From Arsenophonus sp964026495 (lineage in GTDB: Bacteria; Pseudomonadota; Gammaproteobacteria; Enterobacterales; Enterobacteriaceae), in assembly GCF_964026495.1 (NCBI RefSeq), contig NZ_OZ032148.1, forward strand, positions 744,001 through 808,000: a stretch of DNA of 64,000 nucleotides. The letters are read 5' to 3'. Numbering within the stretch: the first letter of the stretch is position 1; every line of letters begins with the position of its first letter. Made by a program: the position numbers and the translations under genes. A model generated the notes under the pieces. That model had not been told where the DNA came from. It saw nothing but the letters and a program-made list of their open reading frames with translations, and made no database searches. Positions 1 to 9,954 of the stretch are shown piece after piece.

Positions 1-780
1 AATGTTATGATTATTATTACAAGTTTTTTAACCCGTGATGATATAAATTTAATTAAAATAATTTTTACATTTAATAATTATATACAACTTTTCGACTCTT
101 TGTATGCAAAATTAATGTTGCATTCGATAAACATGGCAATTATTGCAACTATATTTTGTTTAGCTATCGGCTATCCATTTGCATTTATTCTAACACGATT
201 ACCAAAAAAAATACAATCATTAATGCTATTTTTATTAATTCTACCTTTTTGGACTAATTCTCTTATTCGAATTTATGGGTTAAAAATTTTTTTAAGTCCT
301 CGTGGTTATTTAAATGACTTTTTATTATGGATAGGTTTAATAGACACACCAATTCGTATCATGTATACAGAAAAAGCTGTTATCATAGGATTGATATATA
401 TATTATTACCATTTATGATCATGCCGCTTTATTCGAGTATTGAAAAATTAGATAAATCTTGTCTTGAAGCAGCTAGAGATCTTGGTGCTAATAAATGTCA
501 AACATTTTTACGTATTATAATACCATTAACTATGCCTGGAATTATAGTCGGCTCTTTATTAGTTTTATTACCAGCAATGGGTTTGTTTTATGTAGCTGAT
601 TTAATGGGTGGTGCCAAAAATTTATTAATTGGCAATGTTATTAAAAGTCAAATATTAAATTTACGTGACTGGCCTTTTGGAGCAGCAATCAGTATTGTAC
701 TAACAATACTAATGGGGCTATTACTTTATATTTATTATCGTGTAGTGAATTTACTAAATAAAAAGTTGGATTTAGCATGA
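1..780 (+). CDS. potB: Spermidine/putrescine ABC transporter permease PotB (5' partial)
   Basis: One of the two inner-membrane permeases of the PotABCD polyamine importer. The reading frame is open from base 1, and codons before the first ATG (base 7) still align with E. coli PotB ahead of the SFLTRDD segment. The true start therefore lies outside the window, and about 15-20 residues are missing. Several hydrophobic membrane spans are visible. The cytoplasmic EAA loop that contacts the PotA ATPase is intact (EAARDLGANK, around residue 155). The stop overlaps the potC start by 4 bases (ATGA), indicating translational coupling. potA would be expected just upstream. Confidence 0.97.
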   Translation, partial: NVMIIITSFLTRDDINLIKIIFTFNNYIQLFDSLYAKLMLHSINMAIIATIFCLAIGYPFAFILTRLPKKIQSLMLFLLILPFWTNSLIRIYGLKIFLSPRGYLNDFLLWIGLIDTPIRIMYTEKAVIIGLIYILLPFMIMPLYSSIEKLDKSCLEAARDLGANKCQTFLRIIIPLTMPGIIVGSLLVLLPAMGLFYVADLMGGAKNLLIGNVIKSQILNLRDWPFGAAISIVLTILMGLLLYIYYRVVNLLNKKLDLA

Positions 781-1571
781 TTAAATTGTTTTTGCAAATA
801 AGCTTCCTAATTATTATTTATGCCTATTTGTACATTTCAATCATAATTTTGATCATAAATTCTTTTAATATTTCACGATTTGGTAATTTATGGAAAGGCT
901 TTACACTAGATTGGTATAATATATTATGGAATAATGATAGCTTACTAGAAGCTGCATGGCATTCATTAAGTATAGCAATGATTTCAGCAACTTGTGCTAC
1001 TTTTATTGGTTCATTAACAGCAGTAGCTTTGTTCCGTTATCAATTTAAGGGAAAATCATTTATCGGAGGTATATTATTTGTTGTTATGATGTCTCCAGAC
1101 ATAGTTATGGCAATTTCATTATTATTACTATTTATCTCACTAGGCATCTCTCTAGGTTTTTTATCTTTACTTTTTTCTCATATTACATTTTCTTTGCCTT
1201 TTGTGGTAATTAATGTTTATGCAAGATTAAAAGATTTTGATGTAAAAATGTTAGAAGCGGCTAGAGATTTAGGAGCCAGTGAAGCTATAATTCTAAAAAA
1301 TGTTATTTTACCATTAGTATTACCAGCCGTTATTTCTGCTTGGTTACTGAGTTTTACACTTTCTATGGATGATGTAATCATATCTTCTTTTGTTACTGGA
1401 CCAAATTATGAAATTTTACCGTTAAAAATTTATTCAATGGTAAAAATAGGAATTTCACCAGAAATTAATGCATTAGCAACAATTTTATTATTATTTTCTT
1501 TACTGCTTGTGCTTTTTAGTAAATGGATTTTAAAAAATATTCATAAAAATATATTTATTCAATCAACTTAA
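777..1571 (+). CDS. potC: Spermidine/putrescine ABC transporter permease PotC
   Basis: Second membrane permease of the polyamine importer, pairing with PotB in the inner membrane. It is 264 residues, the same as E. coli PotC, with about six membrane segments. A permease EAA loop is present (EAARDLGASEA, around residue 160). The start ATG overlaps the potB stop, as in the E. coli operon. A 253-base AT-rich spacer, longer than expected inside an operon, separates it from potD, so potD may have its own promoter or rely on read-through. Confidence 0.97.
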   Translation: MIKLFLQISFLIIIYAYLYISIIILIINSFNISRFGNLWKGFTLDWYNILWNNDSLLEAAWHSLSIAMISATCATFIGSLTAVALFRYQFKGKSFIGGILFVVMMSPDIVMAISLLLLFISLGISLGFLSLLFSHITFSLPFVVINVYARLKDFDVKMLEAARDLGASEAIILKNVILPLVLPAVISAWLLSFTLSMDDVIISSFVTGPNYEILPLKIYSMVKIGISPEINALATILLLFSLLLVLFSKWILKNIHKNIFIQST

Positions 1572-1824
1572 TAGTACTAAAAATATATTATCACAATATC
1601 TATATATAGAATTTTACAAAAAAAAGATATTTTCTCGCATGAGATACAGATGCTATCTTTAAAAGATAAGTAAATGTTAAATCTCTTTAAAAATAAAACA
1701 TAATAACCAATATTTATATTATTTACCTAATCTTAAGTGCTACATATAATGCTTATTTAAAAATAGCAAAAAACACAATCAAAACAATTACATTTTAATT
1801 AATAATTTTACAAAGAAATAATAT

Positions 1825-2868
1825 ATGAAACAATATTTATTATGGATTCAAATATGGATTATAGCCATGACTGTCACTTCAGTAATAGCTGTTAATAACA
1901 AAACACTATATTTTTATAATTGGTCAGAATATGTTCCTTCTGGTTTATTAAATCAGTTTACTAAAGAAACTGGAATAAAAGTAATTTATTCTACTTATGA
2001 ATCTAATGAAAGTATGTACATAAAATTAAAAACTTATACTGATAATGCATATGATTTAATAGTACCTTCAACTTATTTTGTAGCTAAAATGAGCAAAGAA
2101 GGTATGCTGCAAAAAATTGATAAAAAAAAATTAAGTCAATTTAAAAATCTTGATCCAAATTTATTGCATAAATCATTTGATCCTAATAATGATTATTCAA
2201 TTCCTTATATCTGGGGAGCAACAGGAATTGGCATAAACAGTGATATCATTGATCCAAAAAAAGTTTCATCTTGGTCTGATTTATGGAAACCAGAATACAA
2301 AAATAAAGTATTATTAACTGATGATGCACGAGAAGTATTTCAAATGGCATTGTTAAAATTAGGTTATTCAGGTAATACAACAGATCCAAAATTAATAAAA
2401 GCAGCATATGAAGAATTAAAAAAATTAATGCCAAATGTTATGGCATTTAATTCAGATAATCCTGCTAATCCTTTTCTTCAAGGTGAAATCGATTTAGGAA
2501 TGCTATGGAATGGTTCTGCTTATGTAGCACGCCAATCAGGTGCTCCAATACAATTTATTTGGAGCAAAGAAGGCGGAATTTTTTGGATGGATAGTTTAGC
2601 TATTCCATCTAATGCGAAAAATGTCGAAGGCGCAATTAAATTAATTGATTTTTTATTAAGACCTGATATTGCTGCTAAAGTTGCTCAAAAAATTGGATAT
2701 CCTACCCCAAATTTACTAGCAAAGCAACAATTGCCAATAGAAGTTATAAAAAACAACACTTTATATCCTGATGAAGAAATATTAAAAAATGGAGAATGGC
2801 AAGATGATGTAGGTAATTCTAATATATTATATGAAAGTTATTTTCAAAAATTAAAATCTGGTCTTTAA
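1825..2868 (+). CDS. potD: Polyamine-binding periplasmic protein PotD
   Basis: Periplasmic substrate-binding component that delivers spermidine or putrescine to PotBC. It is 347 residues against 348 in E. coli. It begins with a short basic-hydrophobic Sec signal peptide (about residues 1-22, cleavage likely after VIA). The mature part carries conserved family segments such as TLYFYNWSEYVP, SIPYIWGATGIG and LLTDDAREVFQM. Tryptophans and acidic residues typical of the polyamine pocket are retained, for example in GGIFWMDSLAIP. No strong Shine-Dalgarno is seen, only AAAGAAA before the ATG. Retention suggests that polyamines are imported rather than made. Confidence 0.97.
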   Translation: MKQYLLWIQIWIIAMTVTSVIAVNNKTLYFYNWSEYVPSGLLNQFTKETGIKVIYSTYESNESMYIKLKTYTDNAYDLIVPSTYFVAKMSKEGMLQKIDKKKLSQFKNLDPNLLHKSFDPNNDYSIPYIWGATGIGINSDIIDPKKVSSWSDLWKPEYKNKVLLTDDAREVFQMALLKLGYSGNTTDPKLIKAAYEELKKLMPNVMAFNSDNPANPFLQGEIDLGMLWNGSAYVARQSGAPIQFIWSKEGGIFWMDSLAIPSNAKNVEGAIKLIDFLLRPDIAAKVAQKIGYPTPNLLAKQQLPIEVIKNNTLYPDEEILKNGEWQDDVGNSNILYESYFQKLKSGL

Positions 2869-3862
2869 AAGTAATTTTTACAAAAAAATAGCATACAAAA
2901 TGAGATTTTTTATATGTTATTTTATAATCTTTTATTATTTACTTATAATTTTTAAAAACAAAGAAAATATAATTACGATATATCATATATCAAAATTTAT
3001 CTCAAAAAAATTATTGAATTATCATAATATCTTTTAGTAAAAAAGTATATTAAACTAAATTATAAATAATATATTTTTCAAAAATCTATACTATTATTAA
3101 ATTGAAAATTAATTTTTAATAAAAAATATTTTAAGTATTCTTTTTGAATATTCTTAATATAACTAAACTGATAAAGACCAAAAAATAATTTTAGAAAAAT
3201 TAGTTTTAGATAATATTTAATTTAATAATGCAAAAAATAAAATATAAAAAATATATTATTTGAATAAAAAATATTTTTTTTAGATATTAAAAAATAAATG
3301 TTTTACGATTAAATATAATTTTTTTTTTATAATTTAAGAAATGTATATTAAATTTTTAAATTATTAAAAGCATATAAATTTTAAATATTTTTAATATAAA
3401 AAGATATTCACTTATGCATATTTTAAAATCTTCAAATATTTTAAAATCTTCAAAAAAAATAATGCTTTTCTTAAAAGATACTCAAAATATTACTTAATAT
3501 ATCACTTAAAAAGTATTTAAATTATATAATAGTAATTTCATATGTTTTTTCAATATATTTTTTTTATAAAATAAATAATAACATCTATTATAAAAAATAT
3601 TAATAACTAATAATAAATTAATACAAAAAATATCTTTTATAATACAAAATTTAGCATAAATAAATTCTATTACTAGAAACAAAAATCCAAAATTTTAAAA
3701 ATCCTAGTAAATCACAAAAATTTCATTACTAAAAATATTATTAATATACCCTAATTGATTTAATATATTTTTATTATTATATTTAATAGTGTATTTTACT
3801 TAAAAATGATAATTTTATCTTAAATACTAATGTTTGGTTTTTATTCATAATTCACAATATTC
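2869..3862. other. Gene-free AT-rich spacer
   Basis: About 1 kb lies between the convergent potD and aspC genes. No plausible ORF, tRNA or GC-rich hairpin is visible. It contains an imperfect 18-base tandem duplication at 3420-3455 (unit ATTTTAAAATCTTCAAAT). It is best read as fully eroded DNA. Confidence 0.7.
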
Positions 3863-5053
3863 TTATAATACATCAATAATTGCTTTACACAAAGGAACCA
3901 TATTTTCCAACATCAACCCCGCTACATTAATACGTCCTGAATTAACTATATAAATCGCATATTTTTCACGTAATTTTATAACTTGCGATTCATTAAGACC
4001 ACTAAATGAAAACATGCCGTTTTGTTTGTTAATAAAACTAAAATCTTTTTTAGCACCTTTTTCAAATAGTGTATTTGCTAATAATTGTCTCATACGTTGA
4101 ATTCTTTGACGCATAATTGTTAACTCTTCAATCCACTCTTTCTTTAAAATTTCATCTGATAAAATAGATGTTACAATAGCAGCTCCATGAAAAGGAGGAT
4201 TGGAATAATTAGCTCTAACAATTGACTGTATTTGACTAAAAACGTTATCTGCTTCATTACTATCACTGGCAATAATAGTACAAGCACCAATGCGTTCATT
4301 ATACAAACTAAAATTTTTAGAATAAGAAGTAGCAACAATAATTTCAGGATTTTTGTTGCTAAAAATACGTAAACCTTCTACATCTTTTTCCAAACTTTCA
4401 GCAAAACCCTGATATGCAAAATCAAAAATCGGCAAAACTTTTTTTTCTGAAGCAAGTTTTGATAAAATTTCCCATTGATCTGTACTAGGATCAATACCGG
4501 TAGGATTATGACAACAACCATGTAGTAACAAAACATCACTTGGTTGCAAATTATCTAAGGTATTCATCATTCCAGAAAAATCAAGCTTATTTCTATTGCT
4601 ATCATAATAATTATAATAACATATTTTTAAACCAACATTTTTAAATATATTATAATGATTTGGCCAAGTGGGTTTACTTAACCAAATTCTTTTACACGAT
4701 GTTTTTTTAACAAGAAATTCAGCAGCAAGATGCAATGCACCTGTTCCACCTAATGCTTGTATAGTACGAGCTCTATTTTCAATAAAAATAGGATGATTAC
4801 TTGTAAATAATAACTTTTGAGTAAGAATCGCAAATTCTTTACTGCCACTCATAGGTAAATAATCTTTAGTAACTTCTTTTTCTAGTAAATATTTTTCTGC
4901 TTTTTTTACAGAACGAAGTATAGGAGTTTTTCCAGTTTGATCTTTGTAAACACCAATACTTAAATTAATTTTTTGTTTACGTGAATCAGCATTAAAGCTC
5001 TCTACTAATCCTAAAATAGGATCTTTTGGAGCACCTATAATATTTTCTAACAT
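3863..5053 (-). CDS. aspC: Aspartate aminotransferase AspC
   Basis: PLP-dependent class I aminotransferase that interconverts aspartate/2-oxoglutarate and oxaloacetate/glutamate in the cytoplasm. I start it at MLENIIGAP (5053), not seven codons upstream, because this gives exactly 396 residues as in E. coli AspC and aligns with MFENI. The PLP lysine motif SYSKNFSLYNERIGA and the substrate-binding segments (HGCCHNPTGID, NYSNPPFHGA) are intact. The order aspC-porin-asnS on one strand matches the E. coli ompF region. It resembles AspC more than TyrB, but it may supply aromatic transamination as well if tyrB is absent. Confidence 0.95.
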   Translation of the reverse strand: MLENIIGAPKDPILGLVESFNADSRKQKINLSIGVYKDQTGKTPILRSVKKAEKYLLEKEVTKDYLPMSGSKEFAILTQKLLFTSNHPIFIENRARTIQALGGTGALHLAAEFLVKKTSCKRIWLSKPTWPNHYNIFKNVGLKICYYNYYDSNRNKLDFSGMMNTLDNLQPSDVLLLHGCCHNPTGIDPSTDQWEILSKLASEKKVLPIFDFAYQGFAESLEKDVEGLRIFSNKNPEIIVATSYSKNFSLYNERIGACTIIASDSNEADNVFSQIQSIVRANYSNPPFHGAAIVTSILSDEILKKEWIEELTIMRQRIQRMRQLLANTLFEKGAKKDFSFINKQNGMFSFSGLNESQVIKLREKYAIYIVNSGRINVAGLMLENMVPLCKAIIDVL

Positions 5054-5223
5054 ATAACAATTCCAATTATACAACTATATAAATTAAATTATTAAAAATA
5101 TTAGAGCATCTTTTCAATAAAATTAATACAAATTAAATTTTAACTATTTATAATATATTAAATATAAAAAATATGAATTGTATTAAAATTAAACCAATAC
5201 TCATATTATTTTTATTAATAATA

Positions 5224-5245
5224 AAGCAGCGCTTTTGCGCTGCTT
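5224..5245 (-). terminator. Rho-independent terminator of the porin gene
   Basis: A perfect 9-bp stem (AAGCAGCGC / GCGCTGCTT) with a TTTT loop lies 47 bases past the porin stop. Read on the minus strand it is followed by a T-rich stretch. It is by far the most GC-rich hairpin in any spacer here, which argues for selection. It also separates the porin from the downstream aspC. Confidence 0.85.
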
Positions 5246-5291
5246 ATTATGTACCATCTTTATGTTTTTCGCTATATTGCACACACTTAAA

Positions 5292-6593
5292 CTAAAATTT
5301 ATAGACTAAACCTAAACCAACAACATTATCTTTATTAATACCATATTTTTTTGTGAAATCATTACTATGCATTAAGTTAATTTTATAATCAACAACTGCT
5401 GTTAAATGTTTGTTGAAATAATAAAAAGCACCTAAAGAAAGATATTTTGTTAAATCTTCTTTTTCAGCAGCATTAGGATCAATAAAATCTTTTCCTTTAG
5501 ATTGTACATAAGCAATTGATGGTTTTAAAGCAATATCATCAAAAAAATATTGAGCAACAACTTCAATATTTTCAGTTGTATTAGCTTTTTGTGTTGCATT
5601 AAGAGTATCTCTTCCAGTAAATTTAGTCATATTATGGGTTTCACCATAAAGTGCAGCTAAATAAAGATTATTCGCATCATATTTTAAACCAATATTCCAA
5701 CCTTCAACATCATGATTGATAGAACGGTCAGTTTTTGTAGAAAATTTTTCTACATTATTATTTTTTGATGGTAAATTTTTCTTATCATTTAATACATTAT
5801 CATTAGCTACAGTAGCTACAGTATCATTAGCTACAGTATCATTAGCTACAGTATCATTAGCTACAGTATCATTAGCTACAGTATCATTAGCTACAGTACT
5901 GGCTTGGGGTTCATTAAATAATTCATTAGCATAAACTCCTTGATTAGACTTAGTGTAACCACCACCTAATACAACTCCCCATCCAATATCATAATTAGCA
6001 GATATACCGAAACCATCACCATTATTTTTTAAGGGATCCTCGACACCTGATTTATTGTTTTCGGTATTTTTCCCATGATACTGTAAAGCAAACTTCAATC
6101 CATCAACTAAACCAAAAAAATCATTACTACGGTAAGTTAATAAATTTCTATTACGACTGGTCATATAACTATCAACCTGATACATAGCATTTCCACCATA
6201 TAATGGCAGTACTTCGGTCCATGCTTTTGTATCATGTAGTACACCATAGTTACGACCATAATCTAATGAACCAAAATCAGAAAACTTTAAACCAGCATAA
6301 GCTATGAGATTTCTATTTTTATTATCATCTTCGCTTTTATTTGTTTTTGCATCCCATTCAAAACGACCAAAACCAGATAATTTATCAGAGATTTGAGTTT
6401 CACCTTTTATACCCATATGAACACGTGAATCATCACCTTCTTCACTACTACTATTTTTTGAAAATAAGTGATGGACGTCTACTTTACCATATATATCTAG
6501 TGTATCTCCATCTTTATTATAGATTTCAGCTGCGTGTACTGTTCCAGTTAATAACACTGGAATTACTATTGCAAGAATATTGCGCTTCATCAT
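5292..6593 (-). CDS. OmpF/OmpC-type general porin with tandem-repeat loop
   Basis: Trimeric outer-membrane beta-barrel porin for small hydrophilic solutes. The start is MMKRN at 6593, because a GAGGG Shine-Dalgarno lies just before it as in E. coli ompF. A GTG four codons upstream is in frame but sits on that site. A signal peptide (about residues 1-21, ending VHA) precedes the mature AEIYNKDG start. Porin signatures include YGRNYGV, NGDGFG, LKYDANNLYLAALYGET and a C-terminal phenylalanine (GLVYKF). It has 433 residues, about 70 more than E. coli OmpF. The extra length falls around residues 220-285, in what should be an extracellular loop before the GLKYDANN strand, and includes a TVAND repeat. 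Its position next to asnS suggests ompF, but the family cannot be split further. Confidence 0.94.
   Translation of the reverse strand: MMKRNILAIVIPVLLTGTVHAAEIYNKDGDTLDIYGKVDVHHLFSKNSSSEEGDDSRVHMGIKGETQISDKLSGFGRFEWDAKTNKSEDDNKNRNLIAYAGLKFSDFGSLDYGRNYGVLHDTKAWTEVLPLYGGNAMYQVDSYMTSRNRNLLTYRSNDFFGLVDGLKFALQYHGKNTENNKSGVEDPLKNNGDGFGISANYDIGWGVVLGGGYTKSNQGVYANELFNEPQASTVANDTVANDTVANDTVANDTVANDTVATVANDNVLNDKKNLPSKNNNVEKFSTKTDRSINHDVEGWNIGLKYDANNLYLAALYGETHNMTKFTGRDTLNATQKANTTENIEVVAQYFFDDIALKPSIAYVQSKGKDFIDPNAAEKEDLTKYLSLGAFYYFNKHLTAVVDYKINLMHSNDFTKKYGINKDNVVGLGLVYKF
5798..5895 (-). repeat. 15-bp in-frame tandem repeat within the porin gene
   Basis: Five perfect copies of a 15-bp unit (plus strand GTATCATTAGCTACA) run from 5821 to 5895. 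They are flanked on one side by a 9-base partial copy (5812-5820) and a nearly full copy (5798-5811). On the coding strand each unit encodes TVAND, giving residues about 234-266. Because the unit is a multiple of three, copy number can change without a frameshift. Confidence 0.95.
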
Positions 6594-6930
6594 TATTACC
6601 CTCACTGGTGTGATTTAGACATGTATTAGCATAAACACATTCTTATTTAATTTAAAAAAATTTAAAAAATATTATTAAATTTAAAATATCTATAAGAAAC
6701 TAATTTCATAATATAATATTTTATTATAGTTTTCCATTAAAAAGAAATATCTATTTTGGAAATAATATAAAAATATAATTTTTAAAATAAAAAAACAATT
6801 TATTTTGAAATTTAAGTAATAAATTTTTATCTTTTCATTATAAATAATCAAAATAAAAAAATATTATTTGTACTTCATAAAAAATTTATAAATATTGAAC
6901 TTCACTAACAATCTTGATATATCAAAAAAA
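6594..6930. other. Porin upstream region
   Basis: Spacer between asnS and the porin start, both on the minus strand. It must hold the porin promoter and 5' leader. Only the GAGGG ribosome-binding site (about 6598-6603) is clear. The rest is A/T runs in which promoter boxes cannot be told from background. Confidence 0.55.
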
Positions 6931-8331
6931 TTAAAAATTTGCATTATTAGGTACCCGTGGAAACGCGATAGTATCACGAATATTATTTATACCAGTAACA
7001 TAAGCAATTAAACGTTCTAACCCGAGCCCAAATCCAGAATGAGGTACAGTTCCATAACGACGTAAATCTCGATACCAATAATAATCTTCTTGCTTTAATC
7101 CAATTTCTTTCATGCGCAAATCAAGTTTATCAAGACGCTCTTCACGTTGAGAACCCCCAATAATTTCCCCGACACCAGGAACCAATACATCCATAGCAGC
7201 AACTGTCTTATTGTCATCATTAAGACGCATATAAAATGCTTTAATATCTTTGGGATAATGTTTTACTATTACCGGCATTCTGAAATACTCTTCTGCTAAA
7301 TATCGTTCATGTTCAGAAGAAAAATCCATACCCCAAACTACTGGATTGGTAAAGTTTTTATTACATTTTTGAAGAACTTTAATTGCATCCGTATAATCAA
7401 TTTTTTTAAAGTCAGAAATAACGTTATTTTCTAATCTAGTTATTACTTTTTTGTCTATCTTTTCAACAAAAAACATCAAATCATCATTCCTTTCTATTAA
7501 GACTTTTCTAAAAAGATACTTCAACATTTTTTCAGCAAGTACTAAAATATCATTTAAATCAGCGAAAGCAACTTCAGGTTCTATCATCCAAAATTCTGCT
7601 AAATGCTTACTAGTATTAGAGTTTTCTGCTCGAAAAATTGGACCAAATGTATAAATTTTACTTAATGCACAAGCATAAGCTTCAGCATTTAATTGCCCAG
7701 ATACAGTTAAAAATGCTTCGCTACCAAAAAAATCTTTAGAAAAATCAACTTCATTTTTATTAGTCTTTGGAATATTCTGAAAATCTAAGGTAGAAACACG
7801 AAACATTTCACCAATACCTTCGGTATTTGACGTAGTAATGATCGGTGTTGATATCCAAAGATATCCTTCATTATAAAAAAAATCATGAATCGCATGCGTT
7901 AATGTATTACGAATACGTGTAATTGCACCAATAAGATTACTACGTGGTCGCAAATGTGCAACTTCACGTAAATGCTCAACACTATGACGTTTTGCTGCCA
8001 ATGGATATTTATTAGGATTTTCTACTAAACCTATTACAATAACTTGTTTTGCCAACAATTCATAATGTTGTTTTTTACCTCTAGATTGCTTAACAACACC
8101 TATTATTTTAACAGAACAACCAGTTGTTAAATTTAAAACTTCATTTTTATAATTAGATAATTGATTAGTGATAATAACTTGTAATGAATTAAAACAAGAA
8201 CCATCATAAACAGCAAGAAATGAAAATCCTCCTTTTGAATCTCTTCTTGTACGAACCCAACCACAAACAGTTACTGTATCACCTATTGCAGGATGACCTT
8301 GTACTACTTCTAGTATAGTTCTTATTTTCAT
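6931..8331 (-). CDS. asnS: Asparaginyl-tRNA synthetase AsnS
   Basis: Class IIb aminoacyl-tRNA synthetase that charges tRNA-Asn with asparagine in the cytoplasm. It is 466 residues, identical in length to E. coli AsnS. An N-terminal OB-fold anticodon-binding domain (about 1-100, VCGWVRTRRDSKGG) is followed by the class II catalytic core. Motif 2 (FRAENSNTSKHLAEFW) and motif 3 (GFGLGLERLIAYVTG) are intact. An AGAG ribosome-binding site precedes the ATG. It lies beside the porin as in E. coli. Confidence 0.98.
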   Translation of the reverse strand: MKIRTILEVVQGHPAIGDTVTVCGWVRTRRDSKGGFSFLAVYDGSCFNSLQVIITNQLSNYKNEVLNLTTGCSVKIIGVVKQSRGKKQHYELLAKQVIVIGLVENPNKYPLAAKRHSVEHLREVAHLRPRSNLIGAITRIRNTLTHAIHDFFYNEGYLWISTPIITTSNTEGIGEMFRVSTLDFQNIPKTNKNEVDFSKDFFGSEAFLTVSGQLNAEAYACALSKIYTFGPIFRAENSNTSKHLAEFWMIEPEVAFADLNDILVLAEKMLKYLFRKVLIERNDDLMFFVEKIDKKVITRLENNVISDFKKIDYTDAIKVLQKCNKNFTNPVVWGMDFSSEHERYLAEEYFRMPVIVKHYPKDIKAFYMRLNDDNKTVAAMDVLVPGVGEIIGGSQREERLDKLDLRMKEIGLKQEDYYWYRDLRRYGTVPHSGFGLGLERLIAYVTGINNIRDTIAFPRVPNNANF

Positions 8332-9483
8332 AAAATTCTCTTATAATATTAAAGTTCAGTAAAATGATATAATTTTATTTTAATATTTTGTATTACTTAT
8401 TTTTATAAAACTTATTCATTTATAAAATTTTAATTAAAATCATTTATAAAAATACAAAAAATTAATATTTATTAAATATCATAAGATTCTTTTTTAACCT
8501 AATCAATCATTTTATGATTTATATTTAAAAACAAATCTCTATCTAAAATAATTTAGATATAGTATTTGTCAAAATAATACGATCACTTGGAGTTTTTAAT
8601 TAATTATTTTATGATTTTTGAATTAAATTTTCTTTTTTAATATCTATTAATACAAAAACTCTAAAAATAATCAAAAAATTATTTTTGTAATAACACAAAA
8701 AATTTACTTTTAATAACTCTTCATTTATCTATAGCTGATCAAATCATAAATAGATTTTTATAGAAAATTATTTTTTTTAGTAAAATTAATTTTAGCAAAA
8801 AAAACTGTACTGAATAAATCATAGTAAATCATACAGAAATTTTATAATTAATAATCATTACAAAATAATTTATTGTTCTTTTGATATTTCTGAAAATATT
8901 GTTTCTGTAGTAATTTTAAAACAAAAAACTATTAAACATAAAATCAAAGTGATTTTCAATATTACAAAAAATATATTTTGATATACTAAATTCTTACATA
9001 AATTTAAAAATACAAAAATTACCAAAAAACTATAACAACCTTTAATACTTCAAATATAAAATGAAATATACAAGAAATTAAAATTTTAAATTTATATCTT
9101 CCATACATGATATGCATGAAATGCAAAAAAAATATATTTAATACATCATAATCAAATACATCATAATGATTAGTCAGGATTATTTGGTTTACATAAAACA
9201 TTATTACAAAATAATAAATAAACAAAACAAATCAAAATAATACAAAATCATTATTTGTATACACATTAATTAAAACTGGTAACAAGAAATAGTAACTAAA
9301 TTTCTATAGAATTTATTTAACAAATAAACAAAAAATTATAATCACAATAAACTAAAAAAACAAAAATTTACTTAGTTTCTACATTAATAATAAAAAAAAT
9401 ATTAAATCATTCTTTGCTTGATATTTTTTTAGTAAAAATATAAAATTAAATTTAAATGAAGTATGAAAAAATGGAAAACACTC
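8332..9483. other. Gene-free AT-rich spacer
   Basis: A 1.15-kb divergent interval between asnS and bcp. No ORF resembles a protein family. The 68-codon ORF on the minus strand is a low-complexity, Phe/Ile-rich reading of A/T DNA. A short direct duplication (ATACATCATAAT at 9141 and 9156) is present. Promoters for both genes must lie here but cannot be placed. Confidence 0.65.
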
Positions 9484-9954
9484 ATGATACCATTAAAAAC
9501 TGGTGATAAAGCTCCTTTATTTAATCTTCCTAACCAATATGCACAAATGATTAATTCATCTGATTTTATTGGGAAACGTATTTTACTGTATTTTTATCCA
9601 AAAGCTATGACTCCAGGTTGCACACTTCAAGCTAGTAGATTACGTGATAACATGATTTTCTTTAAGCAAAAAAATATTGAAGTATTAGGAATTAGCACAG
9701 ATACACCGGAAAAATTATTACATTTTACAGAAAGCCAATTTCTCAATTTTACATTACTATCAGATAAAAATCATGAAGTAGCAGAAAAATTTGGAATATG
9801 GGGAAAAAAACAAATCATGGGAAAAATTTTTCAAGGTGTTCATAGAATTACTTTTCTTATAAATACGCAAGGTTTTATCGAACATGTATTTAAAAACTTT
9901 AAAACAAATGAGCATCATAAAATTTTATTAAAATACCTGAGCACTTATAAATAA
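9484..9954 (+). CDS. bcp: Thiol peroxidase Bcp (peroxiredoxin Q family)
   Basis: Thioredoxin-dependent peroxiredoxin that reduces hydrogen peroxide and organic or lipid hydroperoxides in the cytoplasm. I start at MIPLKTGDKAP (9484), giving 156 residues like E. coli Bcp. The in-frame ATG 21 bases upstream adds seven unconserved residues, and a GGA lies at a sensible distance before 9484. The peroxidatic cysteine motif YPKAMTPGCTLQA is intact. The second cysteine of E. coli (PGCTVQAC) is Ser here (TLQAS), so this enzyme may work as a 1-Cys peroxiredoxin or use another resolving partner. It stands alone between large spacers. Confidence 0.95.
   Translation: MIPLKTGDKAPLFNLPNQYAQMINSSDFIGKRILLYFYPKAMTPGCTLQASRLRDNMIFFKQKNIEVLGISTDTPEKLLHFTESQFLNFTLLSDKNHEVAEKFGIWGKKQIMGKIFQGVHRITFLINTQGFIEHVFKNFKTNEHHKILLKYLSTYK

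Noticed and set aside
5798..5895. Short regular repeat that might suggest a CRISPR array
   Set aside because: Units are 15 bp with no spacers between them and lie in frame inside the porin gene.
5716..5934. 72-codon plus-strand ORF rich in SLATV repeats
   Set aside because: It is the antisense reading of the porin tandem repeat; the minus-strand porin fully explains it.
9019..9225. 68-codon minus-strand ORF between asnS and bcp
   Set aside because: Hydrophobic low-complexity reading of A/T DNA, no ribosome-binding site and no homologue recalled.
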